Below are positions 1-15,300 of a stretch of 64,000 bases of DNA, piece by piece (the stretch's first letter is position 1; each line of letters begins with the position of its first letter). The position numbers and the translations under genes were made by a program. Source of the stretch: Phoronis australis (lineage: Eukaryota; Phoronida; Phoronidae); NCBI GenBank assembly GCA_002633005.1, contig NMRA01000600.1, forward strand, positions 172,695 to 236,694, written 5' to 3'. The notes below the pieces were generated by a model that had not been told where the DNA came from, did not search any database, and worked only from the letters and a program-made list of their open reading frames with translations.

Positions 1-222
1 AAGTTCCTGAACTGATGAGCCGGAAATGTGGGTACGGAAATAACCGATGACAGCCGGTAATTATACGCTCACAGAGAAGGGTCAAATACTGTTAAAAATC
101 GCTTTTGGCAAGAAAGGCGAAAAGAATATAAAGAAAGGGTGTCGAAAATAAGATTTTATGTAGTAAGTATTTTCGGATACTGGAACCACATGGGCAGTTT
201 GAGAGAAGGACATTAAGGAGGC
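1..222 (+). repeat. Dispersed repeat, copy 1 (inverted partner at 26.86-27.07 kb)
   Basis: The segment from the window start (cctgaactgatgagccggaaa...) to about 222 recurs in reverse complement at about 26860-27068 with roughly 90-95% identity by eye. Both copies carry ERVSKIRFYV followed by GTAAGTATTTTCGG, a good splice donor. Here a one-base loss after ATACTGTTA breaks the frame that is open in the other copy. The family is not recognised. Confidence 0.7.
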
Positions 223-2186
223 CTCAAACCTTATTTAGTGGATTCCATTTTAACTGGTATATCATAAAACTAAAGTTTTTCAACTAGTATATACAATGTA
301 TCTTCTGAACGCAAAACAAAAAGGGAATAGGAAATTTGGTTTTGTATTGATACACCATTATTATTATTATTACGTTAACACCTTTTTAAGTCAAAATTTC
401 ATTTTTAAGAAAAGTGCATTCGTAGCAAACTAACCCTTTGCTCGATTTCAATAAAACCTTTTTAAATGAAAACTTCACGAGTTACCTCAACAAGTTTGTT
501 AAGAATTTTCAGTTGATCTTTTCGTTGGATTTCTATGACAAATCAGTTCGCAAAAGGTAATGTACCAGGTGTAGCAGTCGTATTCGTCTTTGGTATATTG
601 CGCAAGAACTAGGCCTGTATATAAAAAATCGTAAAATCGTTTTTGAGATTGATGAATGAACAATAAGTTTGGAAAGTTTCAGCGAAATCCACTGAGCCAT
701 TTTTGAGAACCCGTGTTCCGAATTCAAGTCAAGTCGATTTGCCGAAGCCGAGAGGTGAAAGCCGACAAGGTCTTCGGTTAATCATTCGGTGAAACCATTT
801 TCGGTCAATATAACCTACAGTATATACCCCTTAGCTGTGTTCATTATTTCAACATTCACGCACAATGTCAACTGAATTTGCAGTGAGCAATTAACTTAAT
901 TATCACAAAAACGTTTAATTTAATCCAAGTCGATATCGAATGCATCGAATCCAAGTTAGTCACGGGTGGAGTCAACATAGACCTAACTCACGTGGCGGAC
1001 ATTAAAATGCAAAGCGAGGCTCACTGCGATAAACAAAGCGGAAGTTGACATTGCATGAGTTAAATGGCCGGTCTTTCGAGTCCAGCCTGGATATTAAATC
1101 TTAAAAATGTTTCGATAATTTACTGCAGGGACGTAGAAAAAAACATTAGAGAACAAGTCAAGGCACCAAAGAGTTGTCTGACGAAAGGGTATATTTTTGG
1201 AAAACTAGGTTCGAATCATAAAAAGTAAATTCTATCAAATTGCGGCGATCGTAGTTTTACGAATTAGGTGTTGTGGTGAATGCAGGGTTACATGTACTTT
1301 TCATCTTGTAAATTGTTGATAATGCTTTCTACACGAACCAGTTCATCTGCTCGTATTGTTGACGAGTTGAAAATACATTCGACGGTGGTGGCTCATCACA
1401 TTTTGCTGTTATGTGCAATTAGTCACATCTGGTTTAATTTGTTAATCAAGCATAGCCTAGGTCCAGGTGAGGTAGGGACTACCGAGACTAATAGTTGTTT
1501 GTCATTGATATGAAAGAATAATTGATGTTATTATATATATATTTTTATAAAAATATATAATCACGCTAGTAAGGAAATAAAAATTATTTGACCGTCAATT
1601 CTGCTTTCTTGGTTTTAATAATTCTTACGTCTATTTCATGTGTTAGGTTTCAAATATCGAATCTGGACCAAGTTGAATTTTAAAATTAAAACACCTAATT
1701 CGTTCGTCCAAAGCATAATCTCGTAGAAGAGATCAATTTCAGTTAACTGGACAGAGCAATTACAGTTATCATGTTTCTTCAGGGACCTCGTTATCCCAGG
1801 GGATAGGTGCCTCTGCTTCAGAGAGGGTAATTTTTTCGCCGACTGAGGGGAAAATCTACATCCTCACCAAGATCAATAGCACCCCCATCCTGTTGCAAAA
1901 TCTCATAGGCTCTATCTCAAGTAGCATTTTATGCTCTTTCAAATTGTCAACAGTGTGGTTAGGTGATTTGAATTTCGCAGAGAAATTTACAATCACTACT
2001 AGGGGAATTCTTAGGCCTCGTGGGGGGGGGGGTCTCGCGTGATTTTTGAGAGGGGAAGAGGGACTGTACTCAGCCCCAAAAATCGAGGGGTTGAGGGCCC
2101 TGTCCTTTTTGGAAAGAAAAAGCATCATGTTTCAACCCGTAGTCCTGAAAACACAGCCTGGCTGGCCGAAGTTTCTCCGGTTGTTG
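223..2186. other. No gene seen
   Basis: AT-rich sequence with only short unsupported ORFs. A self-complementary AT run lies at about 1530-1560 (tatatatttttataaaaatatata type), and an eleven-base G run near 2026. No splice-supported exon was found. Confidence 0.4.
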
Positions 2187-2387
2187 CTATGATGCTCGGC
2201 AAATGAGATGCGACAAAATATGATCTAAAGCTTCGAAAACATTTTTACATTTTACACGGACATATTTTCCTTCGTTGCGGCGTATGGCAACGACACAACG
2301 CTTCCGAATCTCAACGTCCTTAGGGATTGTAAAACAGACAGTTGAATGTCCGTGTTCTAGCCATTCAAGCAACGCGGAATACGACAA
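2187..2387 (-). pseudogene. THAP-domain-like relic
   Basis: The minus frame reads FTIPKDVEIRKR(C)VVAIRRNEGKYVRV. This matches the middle of mobile-element THAP zinc fingers (F..IPKD...R.W..AIRR.EG..FR). The tryptophan expected after KR is cysteine here. The leading zinc-binding cysteines and the closing C-x2-H are not found in frame, so this is a fragment. THAP domains bind DNA; this one is probably dead. Confidence 0.45.
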
Positions 2388-3312
2388 TGCCGATAAGCCA
2401 ACAGAACTATCGTAGCGAGTCTCGTTTTGGAACGCGCCTCCTGTCGACGTGAATTAGGTCTATACATGTATTAAGTGGGCCAAGCTGGTGCAATGTGGTC
2501 CATTTTAAAGTAGGTCAATAGTTCATTGTTAGACACGCCACGCGCAGGGAAACTGATCTGAAACCTAAGGATTAAATGGGTACTGGAATTGGGTCAGTGG
2601 TTAAAGCACGTCGTGAGCATGAGATCGAAGCAGCGAAATTTCAAATTACCCGAATTAAGGAATATGGGTGAGGATTTATTTTCTGTCATAATTTTCTGGG
2701 TTCGTGAACACTTAAGTCACAGAGACGTGAAGCGACCCAATCGTTCCCCACAGCCGTATGCATGCAGGGTCAAAGCTTGCTTTCGTTTTACCAGGCATCT
2801 TTCTATCATATGAACACTTTTTGATGCAATATTATGGTTACTCGGCGAATAAAAGGACTGAACGCACCTACGGAACTGCTCTGTGCCTGGCGGTAGATTC
2901 GATTTGAGTGACAGCCCCGTAACCTTTAACCTCGGATAAGTAGTAAACAAATTTCCACGCCATTGTGCAATTCCGATGTGGTTCTGCTAAATCTTTTTTT
3001 TTTGCTGCAGAATATATATGTCGTATATGAAGTTCTCTGTTAATGAAGCTAAGGAGTTTCGCATATGCAAAACTTAAAAAATAGCCAATTTTGTGAATAA
3101 AGTCTGAGATATCCTTAACCCATCCTTTAGATAATGTCGTTAAGATGTGGACTTACTCGATAATCGAGCTAGCACGTATCTCTGGCCAACGCTAGATTTT
3201 AAAGTCTCACTCCACACGAATTAGGCCATTTCGCCATTCTCAAGCTTGAAGAAGTCTCGTAGCGGAAAGTCATCACTATTTGTCGAAAATCATTCAATCT
3301 CATTTTTTCCAG
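2388..3312. other. Upstream region of the glycosyltransferase-like gene, no coding seen
   Basis: No supported exon. A consensus donor in reverse orientation (GTAAGTCC) lies near 3150. A non-coding first exon of the + strand gene may lie here but cannot be placed. Confidence 0.35.
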
Positions 3313-3338
3313 CCGTACCTTTGGAATTACCCACCACT

Positions 3339-3361
3339 ATGTCCTCACGGATTCAAGAAAG
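3339..3361 (+). CDS. Coding exon 1 of the glycosyltransferase-like gene
   Basis: Encodes MSSRIQE plus two bases of a serine codon, then the donor gtaagtcag. A polypyrimidine run ending in ccag lies just before it, so this exon probably begins at about 3313 with 27 nt of leader. The ATG is the only one that joins exon 2 in the correct phase without adding residues before the membrane helix. An in-exon alternative start at 9517 would lie upstream of the exon 2 acceptor and is less likely. Confidence 0.6.
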
Positions 3362-6300
3362 GTAAGTCAGAATTGCATCATTTACATTTGTGTAATTATT
3401 ATTACTATTATTTAGGCAATTTACACTGAAACTCTAACGTCCGAGACAAATAAGGTTTTAAACAGCTAAGATGAAGTAACTTAAAAGAATGAGTGATTGC
3501 CAGATTTAATTTCACTGCCAGCATCACCAGAGGCTTGGGTCGTCACGGTTGACATCTGCCATGTATTTGCTATGAGCATTGATTGTATTAAATTGTTGTT
3601 TTTTTCTCAAATTACAAGCCGCTGTTTTACAGAGAGTTGCTGAAAGCTTGGGCAAACTTTTAACAATCACTTTTGAAACCTGAGGCATGCAAATTTTACA
3701 AGATATTTTTGATTTGCAGTTGAAGTGTATTGCATTTTCGTCGTTCGCCGGGCATTGCCAAATTCGATTTGGATGCAACCCCATGTTGACAAAGAACGAA
3801 CTTGTGACCTAATTCACCAACATACATGTATAGCTTTGAAATAACTATGATATCTTAAGGCTGCATAACCTCGGGTTGTACTACAATTTGACATTACTGT
3901 AATTTTCTGGGGGATTCTCTCGAGGAGCACATGTAGGTACGGATGAGCCGCTGTGACGTCAAAATCCATACCAACGCCAGACACATGGACTTTGACAAAA
4001 AGGCGTATTAAGGGAGGCCACGGTAATTAACATGGGGGTAAAACAAGATTTAAGAATGCATGTGAGCAGATTTAGTTTGTGGTTGCGTGTGCGTTGGGGG
4101 TGGGGGGTTGGGACCACAGACCCGACTTCAAGCGTCCGATTGAGACCACCGGCACAACCGTTTTCCGTTTTTTTTTAATCCACCAAGAAAATGTGGGCAG
4201 ACGACAAACTATTCACCCGGGCCAATAGCAACGTTATGAATTCCTTTAACACGTCTTAATATATGTTGACAGACAATAAGTCACGTGAAGCGCAATTTTG
4301 TTGTTTGAAGGCCGGAAACGTAATATCGAAACAGCACAACATTCTTGAACAGATATCAGGACATAACAAGGAGAGCTACTTATACAGGGAGTACAGTATT
4401 TCACGTCGGTTTCGGTGTTTGCCCCGGTTTCTCTAAAATTTATTTTTGGGGTGACAAATTTTCACTTAAACAAACTCTTTCAATTTCCAAGTTATTAAAC
4501 TTTAAATGAAGATCATGAATACATTTTGAGGGTTTATGAAGAAGCATGAATTTTGTTTTACATGTAGTTGCATTTAAAACCAGAAATTTTCGATATAAAC
4601 GAATATAGGCCTGCTGTGCCTAAGCGATGTTAGAGTTACATGTACGTGTATGTGCCGGCAAGATAGATGTATGTAGGCGTCCACATCGAACAAGCCGGAA
4701 TCACGCATCACGTTGTCAAACCTGAATGACACGTTGAAATTATGAGTGAAGACGAAGACATGACAAAGCAGAAACACAATAACCAAACGTAGTTCCAAAT
4801 TCACTTGTAACATTTTTCAACGGCGTTGCACTACAAAGACATTTAACGGCACAAGTGAGAACCATGCATGAATAATGCGGCATAACAGGTGAACTAAAGA
4901 CAACACATGCTCACTTGACAAACCTGAGCTACAGTGTATGTTAGGAAAGCATAAAAAACGTGCTACAATAATTATAGATGTCACCAGGGTGATACAGGTT
5001 TCTCTACAATAAAACCAGAATATCTGGGACTTGCATAACGTCATCTTAAAACCTACAGGAAATTCAAAAAGATGCCAAACCTAGTTTTGGCCTACTACTT
5101 AATGTTAAAAACGAATATCCCATCCAATTCTGTGAAACAAAATAATACTATATTAACCATCTACAACCCTAAAAATTGAGGATACTTTTTAGCGAATTAC
5201 ACAGCAACTGTACCGAGGAAAAGACCAACCAGCAAAAATTACAATATTCGATATGAGACCCGGGGAGTATGAATTTTCAATGGATTCCTGCTTTTATCTT
5301 TCAAAATTGACACCTTTGATACACAAGTGGGTGATACAACGCCAATAGCAGATTTGCAGCGACGCTTTATTGAAAGTAGGTTAAAATGGTGCATTGTGGG
5401 TTCTGTGGTCAGTATTCAGAAAGCGGCCATAGTAACAAGCATAATACGCGGTATGAGCGCGAAGAAAACTTACGGCGGATACATTTGTTGTAATCTTGCC
5501 TGCTTCAAAAACAACAAGAGAGATAAAAATCTGAGTTTTTATGTGTTCCCTGCAAACCAAGAACTTCGTGAAAAATGGATAAACAACATTAGGAGAGCTG
5601 GGAGTAAGGGGAGATTTAGCGCATTCAAACCAACGTGGGGCCATCTAGTAGGCAACACGTAGCCCCTCGGTTGGCCATATAGGGGCTACAATATTTCCAT
5701 TCGCTTTCTGTATTCATTTTGTTACTTCAGTGTATTTTAAACGGGCCGTGACCGGATTTGGGTTACCGATTTCGAGTTTTCACCTCGTCAAAAATACATT
5801 CTACACTTAAAACTATCATTTAAAAAAACGCTTACTTTCATCATTGGTTTTTTCTACTTCAATACATATCTTTGATGAAGCTTAGTTGTGAGAATTAAGT
5901 TGACTTTGGCGAAGAATTACAACTAAACTTTTTTGGTTTCCGTTAATTTTATCACCGCGTGCGCGATAACCACAAAGCATGTCAACTAAATCACGTGAGT
6001 TAGGAAAAGGTTAGCGCGAGACTGAGCGAAGCGCGTGACGCTAGAGGGCGACACTTGTAAAATAGCATGGGAAGGTATCGGGTGAAACTTGTAAGATGTG
6101 TGTCCTTGGACTTTTTTCGTCAACATGCGTAATTTCACGTAACTTCCTCAAAATGGCACCCGGTAACTGAGACAAGCTCGAGCAAACCGCGTTCAAGTTT
6201 TGTTGACTAAATTGTATCCACAGTCGTTGTTCTGTCCCGTAGGGTCAGGGGTGTCACCAATTACAACAATTCCAGAAGTGAATTATTTATTGTAAGCTGT

Positions 6301-9300
6301 ATGGTGAAAACTGAAAGAAAACAATGAACAGTGTCAGTATGCTGTACCATTTACAAGGCATAAAACCGCGCGAAAGAGGAAGATAAAACAAACCCCACAC
6401 AAGACAATGACTAAGTCCAATGAAATACAGGGGAGATAATTTCTAAAGAGACCGAGCTACACCAAAGGAATATCTAGAAATATCTGGAGAACAGGTATAG
6501 CAAATACTGTAAGAATAATTCTGCGAATTCCCGAATCTAAATTAACAGCAATGAAAGTTAAATACTCTGAAACTAATAGTGAACTGCACCACAACGACGC
6601 GTCTCGCAAAATCAGTAACAAACAATGGCAGATCGAAAGGACTGCAAATAAACCTACAGTACGGAAATTACGAGAACACTAAGACAAAAACCTACAAGAA
6701 CGGAAGGGAATGTGACTAAATGACGAACTACTTACAACTATCCTCTGTAACAAGGCCAAATTCTGAGAATAACTACGTAAATAACTCCAATAAAAACTGT
6801 GCCGAGCATGCGGCGTCCAAAATGGCAATCTAAAAAGCGACATCTAACGACATACTTAAAAACTAGTCCAGGAAGGGAGAGAGAGGCAGAATGAGCCTAC
6901 GTGACACGACAGTCGTGGTTTGTGCTAATTATAACTCCGTGTTCCTATATGTATTGATTTTTATTTGCTGTATTTTGAAATGAGTAACATTTTGTGAGGA
7001 TGTACTATCACCCCTGAATGCCTGCGGCATCCAGTGCGATGTAATTGCCTAGGGACCATCGTGTGTGCAGCGAACATTTTCCTGGTGGAAAAAAGACGCA
7101 TGAGAACAACATTCCGACGGAGTTTCCTCTTAAAATTAACGTCTCTAGCATATCCACGGCGAAAGCTACAAAATTTTAGCAACCCAAGAACTTTCAACTT
7201 GTCTGAAACCGGAGGGGATTTCGAAATCAACGCTGATAGCCCCAATACTGAACATGACGACAGTCGTGCCCTCGGTCACACGGTCACTGATCATAGCTAC
7301 GCTGTATTTACAAACGAGAGACAGGACTTGCTTGGTATTATAAAGCAAAAAAATGAAACATGGTTCTTAGTTTGCAAATCACTCCAAATGCACACACTAT
7401 CCAGCCTCCTCAAGACATGCCTGACCACAAGCTATCCCATGAGCCTTCGCGCAGGAAGTAACTCGCACATGCGCAATGCGTAGTTCGTTTTCGCTGCAAA
7501 TCCGCTATTGGTTGAAATCATCAAGGCAGGGCTTAGTGTCCCTTTAACGCCTGTCAGATTACCTCAGACACTTCATAAATTTCTCAATAGATCTTTTTAA
7601 AATATGTTCTTCTGACACGTGACATCGACAAGTAGAAGTATCACTAGATCATCGCCATAGTGACTTCTGCGACTTGCCAATGCTCTCATTGAACGACTAC
7701 ACTGATTGAGCTGTGATCAGAGGCGGATCTACAGGGGGGGTTCAGGGTGTTTAAACCCCCCTCGGGACAGGATCAAAAATAAAAACTGGAAAAAAAATCG
7801 CCAGAAAAACGAAATTAGCTACTAAAAATCCAAAAAAATCTTACACGGGAGGAGGGAAACCCTCTCGCGAACTTCCTTCTCCTCGGCGCTACGCGCCTCG
7901 GATTCTTTCGAATCCTAAACCCCCCTTACTGAAATCGTAGATCTGCCACTGATGAAAATCATCGATTGTAATATTTTCGACCGCAAGCTAGGTTAGTTCA
8001 ATTTCTGCATTATATACATGTACAAGCTGGTAACTGGCATCTCAACTATGAAGTGAGGTCAATGCCTGAGGGAACTGGGTTTAACTTAACAGCATAGCTC
8101 TCAGTTCACCGGAGGTCTATGGAGACACCTCACTTGACAGATCATGAAGGGAAATATATTAGTGACTTGGGCATTCTCACAAGGTTCGTGGGCAAATATA
8201 ACTAAGGCTAGGAACATTATGATTTAACAGGCGAGAAGTGCAATTCCCGCACCGTTTTATACGCGTGATGTAGATGTTCTTTTTTAAATAAGTGAGCAAA
8301 TAAAAATACTTTATACCACAATATTAGCCTCGAATGGCAGATACAACCGTGTAATAAACCATAAAGTTATCTCACTAGTGAGAAAACACTTTGGCGGGAA
8401 ACGGAGGCCGGATTAGAACCCGGGCCTCAACAGCTGCAAGTCGCCGACTCTACCACTACATCACCCAGCGGCTGACATCATCGAACGTGAAAATAGAATA
8501 CTTAGATGAGCACGCCCAACAATCGCATGTTCAGCAAAGGGCATTGCACCGACATTTATACGCTATGAAAAATAAGACGCATAATTTCCATAAAAACGAT
8601 ATTTTAATTCAGTGAAATTTTTCTCTCGTGTTCTCTTGCTTGTAAATCACCGATCTCCAATTTGAATGCAGGTGTCATGTCGCCGGGATACGTTGACTTG
8701 AGCATTATAGTCAGTTACTAGTGGTAACCTACTTTAGCAGACGATATATTCCCGGTCGAAGCTTAGCGTCATAAAATGTGTAGTAAGCTATAATAGTTGC
8801 TAAACCTTAATTTATAAATTCATTTCCCTTCAATTTTGTTTTATTTTTCAATTGGTTTTGAGTAAAAGCATCATTTTACAAAAATATCTCGGCTTTTATT
8901 AAAAGGTCACGACCTCCGACCCCGGGCCTCTGACATAGAAAGTAGTTACAAAGCCGAGGCGAGTCGAGAAAGGTAGATCGATTCATTGCAATGTTTCTCG
9001 CTCAGTATGTGTAATAAATAGATTATTACATGTTCTCAATCGTTACCCCCCTTATCTAGAGCCCTCGTGGATTTTGTAGAATTATCACCCACGGGGCTGA
9101 CGCCCCTCGGGCGATAATCCACTCGGGCTATAGATAACGGAGGATAACGACTTCGCCATGTAATAATCTATATGTATCACGATCTCAAAATTGGCATTCA
9201 TACATGTATTTCTCAAAAGGAACGTCAGCAAGGAAGACAGAAAAAATTACTGGCCACGTGATCAGCTAAGCGTTGAATAGTTTTCCCGCACGACCTAAAA

Positions 9301-12300
9301 GACATCCATAATCTTTAGAAATGTGGGTTGTCCTCGTCTTCTCAATGTACAGCTTCTGTCTAACAGCGAAGATCGTCTGCGCAAAATGACATTCGTTTTA
9401 AAGAATGAATAAAATATTTCACCAAATGAATTTAAGTTTATTTCCGGATAATAGGCACATTTTTTCTTCATATTTAGATATAGTTTGGTTGAACATGACT
9501 AGCTATAAATAACTTAATGACCTTCCTGTGCCCAGCCCTGTTGTCTAATCGTGATGTTTATTTTCATTTCAGTAAACTTCAGTGGCCAATTTTGATAGTT
9601 GCGAGCGTGTTCGTCCTTGGCATGTGCTGCCAGTATGGATATATTTTAAGTGAGGATAAGGGTTTAGTCAATGCCGTACAGGCACATATAGTCTCAAGGG
9701 ACAGCATTGCACATGAAAACTGGACATCATCCAGACCACGTTTTCACGTACAGCACAGGACATCAAAACCGTCCACTGCGCATGTCACCTTTGTGTACCT
9801 CACACAGACCGCTGAATGTTTATCATCATACCACCTCAGAGCTGACATGATGGGCAGTCCCCAAGATTGTCGCTGTGTCGTGGTCGTCTTATCGTACACA
9901 ACACCGTGTACACAGAATCCGTCGTTTTCACACGTCCGGTAGGTTGCAGTTCGGTGACAGTGGTCATTTAGCCAACACGTTAGAAGTGAATTTGTTATGC
10001 AAGAGAAGACAATTGTCCTGCTGCAGTGACGGCCCCCCAAAAACTCCCCAGATACCCTTTGGCAAAATCTTGGCTAATATTCTGCCCTGCCCCCCCACCT
10101 AACTGAAAATCTTGGACCCGACCCTGGGAAATCGGTCGACGGAACGTCAGGAGATGGCTGTTGACGTCGGCTGTTTGGCAGCTCATTGCAATCTAAATGA
10201 CACCAGGCAGTAGTGGGCCTTTACTAGAAGACACTAGCGCCTCGAAGTCCAACGAATAGTCGGAGGTGTTTCCAGTGGTGCACCATTTGCAGATTTTTGT
10301 TGCCATAACCCGGCTGACGTAATGCCTGGTTAGACTGCACGCGAGTACCTGGTGATGCGATTACATTTGCGTTCAACTGGATCGACCCAATTTTTGTTGC
10401 AGTGTCCACGCGGTTGCAACGAGAGCAATTTTGCGAGACTGAAACTTTAAATGGAACATGCTTCATTTCTGCGACATCGTGTCGCCTATTCGCGTTGACT
10501 CAGCACGTCGCACAAATTTTGATTCGACCTAGAAAATTCGTTTACTCCCTTTCAAAGTCGACGCCATTCCCATTCGTTTAGAAAAACGAATGAAGATATT
10601 GCATGACATACCACGTGTCAATTATGAGCACATTTGCTTAAAACTGAGAGTGCAATGGTCAAATAGTTAACTGTAAGGACGACAGGGGAGGACCATAGTA
10701 TGCACTTGATCTTCATATGTTACGCACAATCATTATATGACAAAACAAAAACTGAAATTTACATTCCTTTAGTACGTAGTGCTTGTCACAATTTTGACAT
10801 AACATAACAAACATTTGGCGGTTCACTACGTACATGAATAATGAAATTCATCGTTTGTACATCGAGTATATTTGTCGGCTATTGGTTACTGTAAGCATTT
10901 AATCGTTCCGCCTGAACTTGGCTGCCCATTCGCGCGACAGTGCAACGCAAATTTCGTGCGCTTGAATGTAGTCTGGACTTGCTATACTCAAATCGCCCAC
11001 AGATAGCCGCCAGGCCACATCAATTCCATCACCATCCTGAGTGTATCCTCAGTGTATGAGCGGGTACGCTAAAATTGGCGTTGTGTCGAGTTTGTCAATC
11101 CCAGAATCATGCACCTTTCTTAATATTACCTCATGAATATTAAGTTGAAATCCAAAGCGAGGCTAACGCTGTTAAACTGCCCCCTGTTGACAGTCACTCA
11201 GCCTGGGCCCGATCTCCAATCTCCGTACTCAGACTCGAACCATGCTCAAACTCACACTTCATACTCAACTCGAGTACAGACTCAGCTTTGGTGTATTCAA
11301 TGTCATACTCGAAAAATCTGTACTCGAAATTTCGAGCACGTACTCAGTTTTCGAGTGTACTCCAACTGAAGTGTATCTCATCCATATTTCGAGTACGATT
11401 TTGAGTAAAAATTCGGAGTCTATGCTCTAATTTCAAGTTTGGTATGGCAGTGTGCTTGAAATCATACTCGAAAATAAATACGAGCCAGAGAACAAAATAT
11501 CGAAAGGGAACCAAGAAACNTGCAGTGACGGCCCCAAAAAACTCCCCAGATACCCTTTGGCAAAATCTTGGCTAATATTCTGCCCTGCTCCCCACCTAAC
11601 TGAACATCTTGGACCCGCTTTCTGGGAAATCGGTCGACGGAACGTCAGGGGATGGCTGTTGACGTCGGCTGTTTGGCAACTCATTGCAATCTAAATGACA
11701 CCAGGTAGTAGTGTGCCTTTACTAGAAGACACTAGCGCCTCGAGGTCCAACGACTGAATAGTCGGAGGTGTTTCCAGTGGTGCACCTTTTGCAGATTTTC
11801 GTCGCCATAACCCGGCTGACGTAATGCCTGGTTAGACTGCACGCGAGCACCTGGTGATGCGATTACATTTGCGTTCAACTGGATTGACCTAATTTTTGTT
11901 GCAGTGTCCACGCGGTTGCAACGAGAGCAATTTTGCGAGACTGAAACTTACAATGGAACATGCTTCATTTCTGCGACATCGTGTCGCCTATTCGTGTTGA
12001 CTCAGCACGTCGCACAAATTTTGATTCGACCTAGAATATTCGTTTACTCCCTTTCAAAGTCGACGCCATTCCCATTCGTTTAGAAAAACGAATGAAGATA
12101 TTGCATGACATACCACCTGTCAATTATGAGCACATTTGCTTAAAACTGAGAGTGCAATGGTCAAATAGTTAACTGTAAGGACGACAGGGGAGGACCATAG
12201 TATGCACTTGATCTTCATATGTTACGTACAATCATTATATGACATAACAAAAACTGAAATTTACATTCCTTTAGTACGTAGTGCTTGTCACAATTTTGAT

Positions 12301-15300
12301 GTAACATAACAAACATTTGGCGGTTCACTACGTACATGAATAATGAAATTCATCGTTTGTACATCGAGTATACTTGTCGGCTATTGGTTACTGTAAGCAT
12401 TTAACCGTTCCGCCTGAACTTGGCTGCCCATTCGCGCGACAGTGCAACGCAAATTTCGTCCGCTTGAATGTAGTCTGGACTTGCTATACTCAAATCGCCC
12501 GCAGATAGCCGCCAGGCCACACCAATTCCATCACCATCCTGAGTGTATCCTCAGTGTATCAGCGGGTACGCTAAAACTGGCGTTGTGTCGAGTTTGTCAA
12601 TCCCAGAATCATGCACCTTTCTTAATATTACCTCATGAATATTAAGATGAAATCCAAAGCGAGGCTAACGCTGTTAAACTGCCCCCTGTTGACAGTCACT
12701 CAGCCTGGTCTCTGCTGGCTGATCATCACCTTACACTTGTTCCGAACATACAGTACATGTAACCTTTTGCTTGCTGAAATCTTATAAAAAACTTCACAGT
12801 CATCAAGAATCTTTTGTCCAAAGGGTACAAGTACTCCAGTGAAAGTTACATAACTTCATTAAGAAGTACTAAACACTTTTACAGGCTGCATAAACATTCT
12901 TCACTTATTGTTGAGCTGTCAGCTGATTAGGCATACAGTAGTAACATTACCCAGTCTACGTCATTGGGTTTGTCATTTCGCAATAATTTGTTGAATACAC
13001 GACACTTTTCATTGTTCACGGTCTTTATTCCGTTGCGTTCATACTTTCTGAACAAAACTCTACTCTCTACTGAACATAGATACAGTAACTGACCTAGCGA
13101 CATAATTAAAAGACACACGATATTTCGAAACATGTCGCTAGGTCAGTTACTGTATCTATGTTCAGTAGAGAGTAGAGTTTTGTTCAGAAAGTATGAACGC
13201 AACGGAATAAAGACCGTGAACAATGAAAAGTGTCGTGTATTCAACAAATTATNGTACGGAGATTGGAGACCGGGCCCTGGTCTCTGCTGGCTGATCATGG
13301 CCTTACACTTGTTCCGAACATACATGTAACCTTTTGCTTGCTGAAATCTTATAAAAAACTTCACAGTCATCAAGAATCTTCTGTCCAAAGGGTACAAGTA
13401 CTCCAGTGAAAGTTACATAACTTCATTAAGAAGTACTAAGCACTTTTACAGGCTGCATAAACATTCTTCACTTATTGTTGAGCTGTCAGCTGATTAGGCA
13501 TACGGTAGTAACATTACGCAGTCTACTTCATTGGGTTTGTCATTTCGCAAGACGAATACAAAGATACCAATGAGTGGTAGGACAGCATGCTTAATTATGG
13601 CTAAAACATTTAGTGGTGTCAGTTTTATTTGCAAATTCATTGGATTATTTTGTCAGTCGTTGATTCAGTTGTTTGGAACATGGATTGAAGACGGTGTTTC
13701 ACTTATTTACTCCTGTTTTTAACCAATCCACCGTGGCCTCTTGTTGTTAATTCTTTATATCTGCGTAGTTAAAAATTACCGTGAACCAAGACATTCATAT
13801 TATTTAACACCTGAAGCACAAGATGGCTCCTGTTTTATTCAATTTCTATCTCTTGCCTGATTACCCTGCAAACAGAATTGGATACGTTTGATAGTGATGT
13901 TGTTCCTGGCCCTGACCAAAGTTATTCTACTAGAAAACTAAGATAGCCAACAAGAGGTGTAGTCACTGCACATGAGCCAAATGTTCATTATATTATGCTG
14001 AAAAAAAAATTACATAGTAATATTACACTGGACATGTCTTATCATTTGTTGCAAAACCATACTTGGTATTATTCATTTCGAATAGGGCCTCTAAAGTTTG
14101 CTTAAAACAGGCAACTGTCCACAATTGATATAATGAGCCACTCATGTTCAGGGAAATTGAATTTTATTCGCAAGTGATTGTTCTTTATGTGCCTAATGAC
14201 TCTCCATATGTATTCTCAAACAGGCTATTTGTTTTGTTTTTCTTATTTCCTCTGAAATGGAGGAGTGTTCAGTTTGGAACCCTTTTCACTGAGTGTCTTA
14301 TTAATTAAAAATCTTTTATCAGCCATCATCAGTGTTTACATCAGGTGAAGTACTGTTTACGTCATTGCATGGCTGCTCGTTTTGCAGTGAACTTATTTAT
14401 TCATCATCTTGAGGGGGCATGTGTGTCACCCTAGTTTTCTGTTATGTAATCAAATCTTTACATCTGTCTCTAGTCCAGCCTGACACCTCAAGCAGTCTCT
14501 TCAGAAATTTGTAGATCATTCAAGGTTTGTCATTTTCTTTAAATTCCAGAAAATATTCATTTAAAATAAGGTTTTACTTTGGGGATGTCCAAAGTGCTAT
14601 TAGGAAATGATGTGCTTGAAAGTTACTAGCTATTCAAGCATCACGGCCACTGGTGATACACTGAAGTTGACTAGAGCTGATATGGAGATTAATTTACTTG
14701 AAAAGTCGGCCCTTTGTATCTGCGGATCTGCACTAGCCGCTCTTATTAATACTTAGTCAGTATGAAATTGATGAAATGACAATACTTTGCTTCTACTTTG
14801 GTTATTTGTGCAGCAAGAGACACAGCAGTGAGCGATGTTTTTTGGAGAAATTCACTGTAAACAGACACTTTGCTTTAGACTTAACAGACGCATGTTACCC
14901 TTTTGCCACTCGCAACATTATTTTAATTGCTGAGTGCAACAATATTTCCCCCTGGGCGACTATACGTGTTCAGGGAATACGCTGTAACGCCGAGTCGGCC
15001 ATCTGTTGCACGGCCCCTATATTCCCCCGTCCCTATGTCCCCAACCGGTGTTCCTCTGGCCCTGCCCTATACATTACCATGCCCCAATGTTGCCTCGGCC
15101 CAGTTATGTCATCCCACTGCAGCTTGGTTTACCGAACAGGTGCATAAGCCTAGGCATGTCAGCTGCGAACAATTTTCAGAGAAGAAACTTTATATATTGC
15201 AGATGTTGGTGCTTTCTCTCAGGTCTTAAGATTCACTTGATGTTTACGGAAATGGAAGTAAGAGAAAGTTAAAATTGTTAAGGGTTCATTGTCCACTTTA